The notes beneath the pieces were generated by a model. The model was not told the DNA's origin. It did not search any database and was given only the letters and a program-made list of their open reading frames with translations. A stretch of DNA of 64,000 bases from Chitinophaga flava (lineage in GTDB: Bacteria; Bacteroidota; Bacteroidia; Chitinophagales; Chitinophagaceae): assembly GCF_003308995.1 (NCBI RefSeq), contig NZ_QFFJ01000002.1, forward strand, positions 3,348,001-3,412,000. The letters run 5' to 3'. Positions 55,242-64,000 of the stretch are shown here, piece after piece. The position numbers were made by a program, and so were the translations under genes. Positions within the stretch are counted from its first letter, which is position 1. Each line of letters opens with the position of its first letter.

Positions 55242-57407
55242 ATGTCTCACGAACTACTGTTACTCAGTAAAAGAAAATCTTTTACAGGGAAGCTATTGCC
55301 CTACCTGTATCAAATAGTATTAAGTCCAATGATAATGTCTGATATGGAAGACAGAACTATGTTTATTCGGCATGAAATGGATACGATAGTTGATCACCTG
55401 TTGTTTCATGCACAAAAAAGCCCGCATAAGACGGCGTTTATTATTTTAGAGGACAGCCAGGAGTTGGAAAAACGGATCTCCTACCAGGAATTGAAGACAA
55501 AGGTTGAGGCGCTGGCAGTTTATTTATATGACAAGCAGTTACCCGGTAAACGAGTGTTGCTCGTTTATCAGGGAGTATCTGATTTTATTATTTCCTTCCT
55601 GGCTTGTCAGTATGCCGGTGTGATTCCTGTTCCTGTATCCTATATCAGGGGTGGACGGCAGTTTGGTAGACTCATGAATGTTATGAATGATGCCCGGGTA
55701 TCTGCTATACTCTGTACACATGAAACAGTTGTTTATCTTGAAAAGGAGCTGCATAATTTTTTGCATGTTAATGAGATCATTGTTATCTCTACAGATAATA
55801 TTACCGGTGTATATAAAGGTAAGGAATCAAAACGTCCGTCGGGTAATGGTATTGCACTCATTCAATATACATCGGGGTCTACTGATCAACCAAAAGGTGT
55901 TGTTATTACGCATGAAAACCTGATCAGCAACCAACTGCTTATCAGAAACGTTTTTGGATGCACCAGTCATTCGGTTATCCTTTCCTGGTTGCCTTTCCAT
56001 CACGATATGGGGCTTATTGGAAACCTGTTACATACCATATATATCGGCTGTACCTGTGTGCTGATGCCGCCTTTCAGTTTTATGCAGACTCCTGGCAAAT
56101 GGCTGAAGGCCATATCAGGATATAAGGTTACACATAGTGGTGGACCTAATTTTGCCTATGACCTTTGCGTGGAGAAAGTTCCTGAAGAAGAACTGGGCCA
56201 GCTGGATCTTTCCTCCTGGAAGACAGCCTATAACGGGTCTGAACCGGTACACTATGATACAATACAACGTTTCAGCGATTACTACAAACGCTGCGGGTTT
56301 AACATATCAGCTTTCTATCCCTGCTATGGCCTTGCTGAAGCCACGTTGCTGGTAGCTGGTGTAAAGAAAGCATCTGTACCGGATGTGGTGCATATCAGGA
56401 AGGAGCCGGCTGCTGATGGAACGATCAGCATAGCAGAACCGTATTCTATCGGTTCTCAGGCCGTTGTAAGTTGCGGAGCGGTTGCTGAAGGTGTCAGCCT
56501 GAAAATAATTTCGGCTGGGAACCAGAAAGAGTGCGGAGAACTGGAGGAAGGAGAGATCTGTATAGCCGGCACTGGTGTTACCAGTGGATACTGGAATAGG
56601 AGCAACGATGATGTATTTTATGAACACGGTGATCAGCTGTTTCTGCGGACAGGAGACCTGGGCTTTGTTTACAAGGGCGAACTGTTTGTCCATGGACGAT
56701 TGAAGGAAATGCTGAATGTTCGTGGTCAGAACATCTATCCTTATGATATTGAACGGATGGTGGCTTCTCTTGATACAGCCATTGAAGAGAATGGAGTGGC
56801 TGTGTTTTGCAATGATGCTTCCGATGAGGAAGTAGTGTTGGTCGCGGAGATAAGAAGAACCGCCATAAAAGATCTGGACACTGCCCGTATTATCATGCAG
56901 ATTGATCAATCAGTAACCGGTTTGTCCGGTATCCTGCTGTCCGATGTAGTACTGGTCAAACCGCTGGGGATTCTCAGAACAACGAGCGGCAAGCTGCAAC
57001 GTCTCCGGTGCAGGGACAACTATCAGCAGCGCCAGTTGTCCGTGATAGCGTCGAAACGTAGCTTGTCATCAGGAAAGCTGCAGATAGAAAGGGATCCCCG
57101 CCTGCTGAAAGAAGTACTTCATGAACGTTCGCCTATAACGGTGTATGCATATCTCACAGATCTCATCAGAACTTATCACGTATTGGCCACCCCGGCGGAG
57201 ATACAGGAGGGGCTGTCGCTTACAGCGCTTGGCATCGATTCCCTCAGGGCTACAGAACTGGTCAATATTATCAATAACGAATTACACATCAATATAGATG
57301 TATCAAGAGTATTCCAGGATAATACTTTGCTGTCGTTGTCGCACACTATAGGACAACTATTATGGTTAAAAAACGAACACATTTCTGGGGAGGAAATTAT
57401 AATATGA
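55242..57407 (+). CDS. Fatty acyl-AMP ligase with C-terminal acyl carrier domain
   Basis: 721 aa. An adenylate-forming domain (about 45-605) activates a fatty acid and loads it on the fused carrier domain. Motifs: IQYTSGSTDQPKGVVITHEN near residues 207-226, LPFHHDMGLIGN and YPCYGLAEATLLVAGVKK, typical of FAALs rather than CoA ligases, GDLGFVYKGELFVHGRLKEM, and NVRGQNIYPYDIERMV. The carrier domain at about 630-710 has the phosphopantetheine Ser667 in LGIDSLRATEL. The true start may be the internal Met at about residue 30, 40 or 46. Its TGA overlaps the NRPS ATG by 3 nt (shared ATGA), so the pair initiates a lipopeptide. Confidence 0.92.
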   Translation: MSHELLLLSKRKSFTGKLLPYLYQIVLSPMIMSDMEDRTMFIRHEMDTIVDHLLFHAQKSPHKTAFIILEDSQELEKRISYQELKTKVEALAVYLYDKQLPGKRVLLVYQGVSDFIISFLACQYAGVIPVPVSYIRGGRQFGRLMNVMNDARVSAILCTHETVVYLEKELHNFLHVNEIIVISTDNITGVYKGKESKRPSGNGIALIQYTSGSTDQPKGVVITHENLISNQLLIRNVFGCTSHSVILSWLPFHHDMGLIGNLLHTIYIGCTCVLMPPFSFMQTPGKWLKAISGYKVTHSGGPNFAYDLCVEKVPEEELGQLDLSSWKTAYNGSEPVHYDTIQRFSDYYKRCGFNISAFYPCYGLAEATLLVAGVKKASVPDVVHIRKEPAADGTISIAEPYSIGSQAVVSCGAVAEGVSLKIISAGNQKECGELEEGEICIAGTGVTSGYWNRSNDDVFYEHGDQLFLRTGDLGFVYKGELFVHGRLKEMLNVRGQNIYPYDIERMVASLDTAIEENGVAVFCNDASDEEVVLVAEIRRTAIKDLDTARIIMQIDQSVTGLSGILLSDVVLVKPLGILRTTSGKLQRLRCRDNYQQRQLSVIASKRSLSSGKLQIERDPRLLKEVLHERSPITVYAYLTDLIRTYHVLATPAEIQEGLSLTALGIDSLRATELVNIINNELHINIDVSRVFQDNTLLSLSHTIGQLLWLKNEHISGEEIII

Positions 57408-60400
57408 ATGCCTTTGAAATTATCGAACTGTTAAGAAAACATAAGGTTGTACCACGCCTTGATGGAGACCAGTTAAAGCTCACAGGCGAAACGGGAAATC
57501 TACCGGCAGAGCTGATCGAAGAGGTCAGGAATAATAAGCCCGAGCTGATGGCATTTCTGGCGGAGATACAGGAAGAGCTTTATCATACTGCTATACCCGT
57601 GATCGTTGAACAACCGGATTACCCGCTTTCCAACGCACAGAAAAGAGTATGGGTAGCGGCCCAGTACGAAGGAGGGTCTGTGGCATATAACATCACGATA
57701 GGTTTCTATCTGAAAGGAAGTATGTCCATACCTCGTCTGGAGCAGGCTTTTCACCATTCGATCAGCAGGCATGAAAGCCTGCGTACAGTGTTCAGAATGG
57801 CAGCAGGAGAACCCAGGCAGTTTGTGTTGGATGATATTCCGTTTCAGCTTTCTGTTGAAGATGTCAGCAGCATGACTGATGTAAAAGAACATATACAACA
57901 GATGGCCGCCGCTATTGCTGCGACAGCGATGGACATGGAGAACGGCCCTTTGGTGTCTGCCCGTTTATGTATTATCTCTGATACAGAGTATGCATTGATC
58001 TTATGCGCCCATCATATTATTTGTGATGGCTGGTCTCTGAATATTTTCATGCAGGAAGTATTGCATTTCTATAAAAATGCGCCGGCTCCGGGAGCAGTTG
58101 AAAAGCCGTTGCGGATACAGTATAAGGATTATTCAGCCTGGCTGTCGGAGAAGACCGGCAATGCCGCTGCTGCCGCTTTCTGGAAAAAACAGTTTGAAAA
58201 ACCGGCGGAACCGCTTGAACTACCTGCAGATGCTGTCAGGACAGCTGTAAAATCTTTTGAGGGCGCAACCTTTAAAATTTATTTTGAGGTTCACTTCTAT
58301 GAGCAGATAACTGCTTTTTGCAACCAGCATCAGCTGTCAGTCTTTAACTTTTTCAGGGCAGTATTTACGCTGCTGTTGTATAAATTCTCAGGTCAGCGGA
58401 ATATTACCATCGGAACACCTGTTGCCGGCAGGAATCATGCTGAATTGCAGGACCTGGTAGGGATGTTCGTAAACACCATACCGCTTCGGACAGACGTGAA
58501 TCCGGATGAAACATTCCTGGACTTAGCCACACGGATTGCCCGCCATACCGCTACAGCCTCCAGGTTTCAGGACTACCCGCTGGATATGATAATAGATAAC
58601 CTGGACATAAAAAGGGATATTAGCAGGAACCCCCTGTTTGATGTAGTGATGATGTTCCAGCACATCCCGGTGCAACATAGCGGGCTCGATAACTCCGGGG
58701 CGCATGTTTTTGAAATGATCCAGCTCGACAGGTACCTGTATGGTACGTCGCCCGTCATACGCCGGAATGCCTCCAGCAAATTTGACCTGAGCCTGAATTT
58801 CAGCAGTGACGTGGACAACAGGAGTTTTCTTGAATGGGAATATGATTCCGGATTATTCAGTCAGGAAACGATTTACCGCTACAACGAGGCTTTACGAAGC
58901 ATCATCACGCAAGTGATAGCACAGCCAGATAGAACTACCGACAGTATTGATATTATTAATGAAGATGAAAGAAGGAAGATCCTGTCTGTCTTTAATCATA
59001 CACCATCAGCTTACGCTTCTGGCGCCACCATTATTCGTTTTTTTGAAGAACGTGTAAAACGAATGCCGGAGCAGACAGCGCTTTTATCTGAAGGTAAGCA
59101 CTTTAGTTACGGTTATCTGAATGAGATGGCCAACCGGCTCGGGGATTACCTGCGAAAGGAGTATCAGCTAAAGGCTGATGACCGTGTAGCCATTAAAACG
59201 GGCAGGAGTGAATGGTTGATCATCTCGATACTGGGCGTGCTGAAATCTGGTGCAGCTTATGTACCGGTAGACCCTTCATATCCCGAGGAGCGCGCACGTT
59301 ACATACTGGAGGACAGCGGATGCCGGACAATACTGGATGAGCAGGAACTGAAAAGATTTGCAGCAATACAGGATCAATACGAACGGGATGACCTGCCTTC
59401 AGCCGCTACGCCTGATAATCTGGCCTATGTGATCTATACTTCCGGATCAACCGGAACACCCAAAGGGGTAATGGTAACGCACAGGAATGTTGTAGCCTTT
59501 CTGGAGAATTTCGGCAGCAGGTTTGGTTTGCGGGAGAACATGCACCTGGCAGCCACTACTAATTATACGTTTGATATTTCGGTACTTGAACTACTGGGCA
59601 CGATAATGTCAGGTATTAAAGTACACCTGCTGGCTGATACAGATCCATCGTATGTACTGGGATATATTTCTCAGCACAATATAAATGTATTGCAGGTAAC
59701 GCCTTCAAGACTAAACCAGCTGCTGGTGAGCGCAGGAGGCGATATGAATGCAATTGCCGGGCTCGATGTATTGCTGGTAGGCGGCGAGTCGCTGGGTGTA
59801 CATAACTATGAACGATTGAGAACATTGGTGTCTACACGTGTTATACATGTTTACGGCCCCACTGAAACTACGATCTGGAGCACCAGTATTGAATTGAAAG
59901 CGGATACTGTATTATCAATAGGTACTCCGCTGCTCAATGAGCAGGTGTTGATCCTGGACACCGGCCTTAACCTGTGCCCTGTGGGTGTGAATGGTGAGAT
60001 CTGTATAAGCGGGGCAGGTGTGGCCCGGGGATATTTAAACCGTCCGGAGCTTACAGCAGACAAATTTGTCAGCAACGAGTTCTTGCCCGGTCAAACCCTT
60101 TACAGAACCGGCGATATAGGTAAGTGGCTTCCGGATGGGAACATCCTGTTTACCGGCAGAAAGGACGACCAGCTGAAGATCAACGGTTACCGTATAGAGC
60201 CTGCGGAAATAGAGGCAGTACTGTTAAAGTACAGGAACATTGACACTGCTGTGGTGACAGCCAGTGTTAATGCCGCGGGAGAACAGGAACTGGTGGCATA
60301 TCTCGTAAGTAAAGACGATATAACAATAACGGATATACGGGAATATTTAAGTGAGCATTTGCCCGCTTATATGGTGCCGGTTCATTATGTGCAGCTACCG

Positions 60401-63400
60401 GAACTACCGTTGACAACCAGCGGGAAGGTAGACAGGAAACGTTTGCCTTCGCTGGCTGCCGGTAGCTTGTTGTCCGGCGCTGCCTATGTAGCTCCTCGGA
60501 ACACAACGGAAGAGCAGCTGGTGGAAATCTGGCAGGAAGTGCTGGGACGCGGCAACATCGGCATAAAAGATAATTTCTTTGATGCAGGAGGTCACAGTCT
60601 TAAAGCAACACGGCTGGTAAGCCTGGTACACCGGACCTTTGATGTGAAGCTGGAACTGAAAGATGTGTTCACCTATGTAACGCCTGAAACCCAGGCAGGC
60701 TTCATCCGGCATTCGCGTAAAGATGTATTTACCTCAATACCGTTAGCACCGGAGGCAGCCGATTACCCGTTGTCGTCTTCCCAGCGCCGGTTGTGGGTAT
60801 TAAGCCTGTTTGAAGAAAGTAATGTGGCGTATAATATGCCTGGTGTATATCTCTTTGAAGGGGGCCTTGATCGTGATGCCCTGTCTGCGGCCTTTGCTGA
60901 ATTGATCTCCCGTCATGAGATACTGCGCACTGTTTTCCGGGAGAATACGGCCGGAGAGATACGGCAGCATATCCTTCCTTCTTCTACCTTCAGGATAGAT
61001 TACCTTAATCTCCGTGAAGCGGCAGACCAGAAAGAACAGCTGTCAGAGCTGATCCGGACGGCATTTGCAACGCCCTTTGATCTGAGCGAAGGCCCGCTAT
61101 TACGGGCAGGGTTATACGAAATATCATCCGGTCAGTGGGTATTCGTTTATGTGATGCACCACATCATCAGCGATGGCTGGTCCATGGAAGTATTGATCCG
61201 TGAGCTGCTGGAGCTGTATCTCTCATCTGTTGAAGGTATTCCACAAAGTTTACCCTCACTCCGCATACAGTACAAAGACTATGCGGTGTGGCAGCAAAGT
61301 ATACTTACAGGTGTAGAGCCGGATACCCATAAAGCCTACTGGCTGTCGGAGTTTTCAGGAGAGCTGCCGGTGTTGTCACTATTAACGGATAAACCTCGTC
61401 CTGCTATCAGGACCTATAATGGTGGGGTTATACATCGGGAGCTGGATATGCAGGTGTATGAAGGATTGAAGTCACTGACAGGCGACCATGGCAGTACGCT
61501 TTTTATGGGGCTGCTGGCTGGAGTGAACGTATTGCTGCACCGCTACACCCAACAGGAAGACATTATCATCGGCAGCCCGCTGGCGGCCAGAGAACATATT
61601 GACCTTTCAGACCAGATCGGTTTTTATGCCAATACCCTAGCCATTAGAAGCCGCTTTTCCGGAAAAGACAACTATGTGCATATACTGGAAGGGGTAAAGG
61701 AAAAAACGATCGGTGCCTATACGCACCAGGCTTACCCATTTGATGAACTGGTAACGTCGTTGTCGTTGCAGCGCGATATGAGCCGTCATCCGCTGTTTGA
61801 TATAGAAGTGATCCTGCAGCAGGCCGTATCGGTTAACCGTTCCGGAGGGGATCAGGCAGGTGAACTGAAGGTAAGCCCTTATAGCGGTGTGTTGCCGCAA
61901 CAAAGCCGGTTTGATATAGTGTTCAATTTCACGGAGGATGTTTCAGGGCTGAAGTTGAGCATAGACTATAACATTGATCTTTACGAAGCCTCTACGATAG
62001 CACGCTTGGCTGCTCATACCGAGCAGATGCTGTCGGCGATTATAACATCGCCATATGCAGCGATCTCCGGGCTGGATTACCTGGAAGCAGCAGAGCGTCA
62101 GCAGCTGTTGCATACATTTAATGCCGCGAATGATCCGTTTCCATCGGCAGATACACTGGTAAGCTTATTCCGCCGCCAGGTGCTTCTTACTCCGGCAGCA
62201 GTGGCTGTAGTGTATGGAGATAAACATCTAACCTACCAGGAGCTGGATGAGAAGTCAGGGTTGCTGGCCTCCTATATAAGAACGTATAATCATTTTGCGC
62301 AAGGCTCCCTGGTGGGTGTATTGCAGGACCGCTCAGAGCTGTTGCTGATCTCCATCCTGGGCATATTGAAAGCAGGAGGAGTATATGTGCCGATAGATCC
62401 TTCATATCCTTCTTCCCGCAAATCCTTTATACTGTCTGATACAGGGGCGCGTCTGCTGCTGACGCAGACATCCTACCTGTTTGATGTTGATTATTATGAA
62501 GGAGATTTGTTTGCGATGGACGTTCAGCTGGATGGCCTGCAGAATGTGCTATCAGCGGATGTACCAATCATGGGTTCAGATCTGGCATATGTGATCTATA
62601 CGTCCGGGTCCACAGGTATACCGAAGGGAGTAATGATAGATCATGGCGCCATTTCAAATACGATCAGGGCCCAACAGGAGGCGTTCGGGACGCTGCCCGG
62701 GGAGCGTCATCTACAGTTCGCTTCATCGTCATTTGATGCGTCTGTGTCAGAGATTTTTGTTTCGTTATGTTCCGGAGGCGAGTTGCACATCATTGATGAT
62801 GCAATGAAGCAGTCTCCAGAGCTGTTATATGGCTACATCTCAACACAAGACATCAGTATAGCGACGTTACCGCCGGCTTATCTGCAACAGGCATTTGCAC
62901 ATGGTTTACCAGCCCTGAATAAGCTGGTGACGGCCGGAGAAGCGGCTGTTGTTTCCCAGGCTTTGTCATTTGGAAAGCAGGGGATTTATTATAACGCCTA
63001 CGGGCCAACGGAAACAAGCATTTGTGCTACTGTTTTCCGTCTTCCTTCCTCATGGGATGGCCGCAGCGGCATCGTTCCGGTTGGCCGTCCGCTTCCGAAT
63101 GTCCGGATTTACATACTGGATGAGCACCACCAGCTATGTCCGGTAGGCGTAGCGGGAGAGATCTGTATAGCCGGAGCTGGCGTGGCGCGCGGTTATCTGA
63201 ACCGTACAGAGCTGACAGCAGAAAGATTCATTCATCTTCCTTATGAAGAAACATCCCGCGTATATCGTAGTGGTGATCTTGGCCGCTGGCTAGCGGATGG
63301 TAACGTTGAATACCTGGGCCGGCTGGATGACCAGGTGAAGATCCGGGGTTACCGCATTGAGCCAGGTGAGATAGAGCATGTCTTACAGGACCATGAAGAT

Positions 63401-64000
63401 GTAGCTGCTGCTGTGGTAGCAGCCCAGTCTGATGGATCAGGTGGAAAAGAACTGGTGGCCTATATCGTGAGCGACAGGGATATAACAGTAACAGACATAC
63501 GTAGTTATTTGAGCCGCCGGCTGCCGGAATATATGCAGCCATCACATTATGTACAGCTGCCGGAATTGCCATTGACGGCCAGCGGGAAGGTAGACAGGAA
63601 ACGTTTGCCTTCGCTGGCTGCCGGTAGCTTGTTGTCCGGCGCTGCCTATGTAGCTCCTCGGAACACAACGGAAGAGCAGCTGGTGGAAATCTGGCAGGAA
63701 GTGCTGGGACGCGGCAACATCGGCATAAAAGATAATTTCTTTGATGCAGGAGGTCACAGTCTTAAAGCAACACGGCTGGTAAGCCTGGTGCACCGGACTT
63801 TTGATGTGAAGCTGGAACTAAAAGACGTGTTCACCTATGTGACACCCGAAACCCAGGCGGACTTCATCCAGCATTCGCGTAAAGAGGTATTCTCGTCTAT
63901 ACTATCAGCGCCGGAAGCAGCCGATTACCCATTGTCGTCTTCCCAGCGCCGGTTATGGGTACTGAGCCAGTTTGAAGAAAGTAATGTGGCGTATAATATG
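57404..64000 (+). CDS. Non-ribosomal peptide synthetase (truncated by window)
   Basis: An open frame of 2199 codons to the window end. Residues about 1-55 (FEIIELLRKHKVVPRLDGDQ) resemble a TubC docking domain. Module 1: condensation with HHIICDG (His203, His204, Asp208), adenylation with YTSGSTGTPKG near residue 677, and a carrier domain with Ser1065 in DAGGHSLKATRL. Module 2: condensation with HHIISDG (His1252-1253, Asp1257), adenylation, and a carrier domain with Ser2119. A third condensation domain begins at the edge. Specificity residues read D-I-L-S-L-G-V-I-W for A1, closest to the known glycine code, and D-A-S-A-V-A-A-I-C for A2, close to Tyr/Phe codes. Product: probably an acylated peptide starting Gly-aromatic. 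Confidence 0.93.
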   Translation, partial: MNAFEIIELLRKHKVVPRLDGDQLKLTGETGNLPAELIEEVRNNKPELMAFLAEIQEELYHTAIPVIVEQPDYPLSNAQKRVWVAAQYEGGSVAYNITIGFYLKGSMSIPRLEQAFHHSISRHESLRTVFRMAAGEPRQFVLDDIPFQLSVEDVSSMTDVKEHIQQMAAAIAATAMDMENGPLVSARLCIISDTEYALILCAHHIICDGWSLNIFMQEVLHFYKNAPAPGAVEKPLRIQYKDYSAWLSEKTGNAAAAAFWKKQFEKPAEPLELPADAVRTAVKSFEGATFKIYFEVHFYEQITAFCNQHQLSVFNFFRAVFTLLLYKFSGQRNITIGTPVAGRNHAELQDLVGMFVNTIPLRTDVNPDETFLDLATRIARHTATASRFQDYPLDMIIDNLDIKRDISRNPLFDVVMMFQHIPVQHSGLDNSGAHVFEMIQLDRYLYGTSPVIRRNASSKFDLSLNFSSDVDNRSFLEWEYDSGLFSQETIYRYNEALRSIITQVIAQPDRTTDSIDIINEDERRKILSVFNHTPSAYASGATIIRFFEERVKRMPEQTALLSEGKHFSYGYLNEMANRLGDYLRKEYQLKADDRVAIKTGRSEWLIISILGVLKSGAAYVPVDPSYPEERARYILEDSGCRTILDEQELKRFAAIQDQYERDDLPSAATPDNLAYVIYTSGSTGTPKGVMVTHRNVVAFLENFGSRFGLRENMHLAATTNYTFDISVLELLGTIMSGIKVHLLADTDPSYVLGYISQHNINVLQVTPSRLNQLLVSAGGDMNAIAGLDVLLVGGESLGVHNYERLRTLVSTRVIHVYGPTETTIWSTSIELKADTVLSIGTPLLNEQVLILDTGLNLCPVGVNGEICISGAGVARGYLNRPELTADKFVSNEFLPGQTLYRTGDIGKWLPDGNILFTGRKDDQLKINGYRIEPAEIEAVLLKYRNIDTAVVTASVNAAGEQELVAYLVSKDDITITDIREYLSEHLPAYMVPVHYVQLPELPLTTSGKVDRKRLPSLAAGSLLSGAAYVAPRNTTEEQLVEIWQEVLGRGNIGIKDNFFDAGGHSLKATRLVSLVHRTFDVKLELKDVFTYVTPETQAGFIRHSRKDVFTSIPLAPEAADYPLSSSQRRLWVLSLFEESNVAYNMPGVYLFEGGLDRDALSAAFAELISRHEILRTVFRENTAGEIRQHILPSSTFRIDYLNLREAADQKEQLSELIRTAFATPFDLSEGPLLRAGLYEISSGQWVFVYVMHHIISDGWSMEVLIRELLELYLSSVEGIPQSLPSLRIQYKDYAVWQQSILTGVEPDTHKAYWLSEFSGELPVLSLLTDKPRPAIRTYNGGVIHRELDMQVYEGLKSLTGDHGSTLFMGLLAGVNVLLHRYTQQEDIIIGSPLAAREHIDLSDQIGFYANTLAIRSRFSGKDNYVHILEGVKEKTIGAYTHQAYPFDELVTSLSLQRDMSRHPLFDIEVILQQAVSVNRSGGDQAGELKVSPYSGVLPQQSRFDIVFNFTEDVSGLKLSIDYNIDLYEASTIARLAAHTEQMLSAIITSPYAAISGLDYLEAAERQQLLHTFNAANDPFPSADTLVSLFRRQVLLTPAAVAVVYGDKHLTYQELDEKSGLLASYIRTYNHFAQGSLVGVLQDRSELLLISILGILKAGGVYVPIDPSYPSSRKSFILSDTGARLLLTQTSYLFDVDYYEGDLFAMDVQLDGLQNVLSADVPIMGSDLAYVIYTSGSTGIPKGVMIDHGAISNTIRAQQEAFGTLPGERHLQFASSSFDASVSEIFVSLCSGGELHIIDDAMKQSPELLYGYISTQDISIATLPPAYLQQAFAHGLPALNKLVTAGEAAVVSQALSFGKQGIYYNAYGPTETSICATVFRLPSSWDGRSGIVPVGRPLPNVRIYILDEHHQLCPVGVAGEICIAGAGVARGYLNRTELTAERFIHLPYEETSRVYRSGDLGRWLADGNVEYLGRLDDQVKIRGYRIEPGEIEHVLQDHEDVAAAVVAAQSDGSGGKELVAYIVSDRDITVTDIRSYLSRRLPEYMQPSHYVQLPELPLTASGKVDRKRLPSLAAGSLLSGAAYVAPRNTTEEQLVEIWQEVLGRGNIGIKDNFFDAGGHSLKATRLVSLVHRTFDVKLELKDVFTYVTPETQADFIQHSRKEVFSSILSAPEAADYPLSSSQRRLWVLSQFEESNVAYNM
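60417..60627 (+). repeat. Perfect 211-bp intragenic repeat, copy 1 (carrier domain of module 1)
   Basis: Every base from 60417 to 60627 equals 63579-63789, spaced 3162 bp (1054 codons), which is one module length. It covers the end of the A domain, the linker and the carrier core including the active Ser. Flanks drop to roughly 85-90 % identity. Confidence 0.9.
63579..63789 (+). repeat. Perfect 211-bp intragenic repeat, copy 2 (carrier domain of module 2)
   Basis: Identical to 60417-60627, in the same frame; see that entry for extent. Downstream similarity continues into the start of the next condensation domain (SSSQRRLWVLS). Confidence 0.9.

Noticed and set aside
60417..63789. 211-bp repeat as an insertion element
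   Set aside because: It is in frame, at exactly module spacing, encodes the carrier domain and has no terminal repeats.

Overview
The window looks like a chromosomal piece of a soil or plant-associated member of the Bacteroidota, most likely a Chitinophaga-like bacterium. The grounds are a SusC/SusD pair, a hybrid two-component system, TAnnTTTG-type -7 boxes, many AraC regulators, GG-leader RiPP precursors and a large NRPS. No rRNA, tRNA, CRISPR array, insertion sequence or phage block was recognised.

Positions 1-36.4 kb are a pentose and xyloglucan catabolic region. From left to right it holds the end of an AraC regulator, xylB-xylA, a divergent AraC regulator with a Zn-dehydrogenase/aldo-keto reductase pair, a GH42 beta-galactosidase, a GH51 arabinofuranosidase, araB-araD-araA with a sodium/solute symporter, and a Nudix-type AraR regulator. 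After a cytochrome-like membrane protein and a sugar-epimerase-like protein come GH29 alpha-fucosidase, GH31 alpha-xylosidase with a PA14 insert, SusC, SusD, a GH5 endoglucanase, an SGNH acetylesterase and a convergent hybrid two-component regulator. Together the enzymes can plausibly import branched xyloglucan oligosaccharides, remove fucose, acetate, galactose, arabinose and xylose, and feed xylose and arabinose into the pentose phosphate pathway. A 19-bp inverted repeat, AATTGT-N7-ACAATT, recurs before GH51, in the epimerase/GH29 gap and before the hybrid regulator, with a weaker copy abutting xylB. It is a candidate AraR operator.

Positions 36.7-54.3 kb are accessory and partly AT-rich. 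Two proline-rich, double-glycine-leader peptides (38470-38715 + and 39937-40185 -) flank a gene that fuses a degenerate C39-peptidase-like domain to an Fe(II)/2-oxoglutarate prolyl 4-hydroxylase (38826-39815). This is my best candidate for an undescribed system: a RiPP whose core prolines are hydroxylated. A third, lanthipeptide-like precursor lies at 51126-51272. The rest includes a PD-(D/E)XK nuclease with a coupled partner, an FtsX-type permease, AraC regulators, an NmrA-like oxidoreductase, a large secreted TIM-barrel-like protein, two paralogous secreted proteins each next to a RiPP precursor, and an HxlR/SnoaL divergent pair.

Positions 55.2-64 kb open a lipopeptide synthesis cluster: a fatty acyl-AMP ligase with a carrier domain is translationally coupled to a giant NRPS that runs off the window. 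Its first two adenylation domains read as glycine and an aromatic residue, and it contains a 211-bp perfect internal repeat over the carrier domains.
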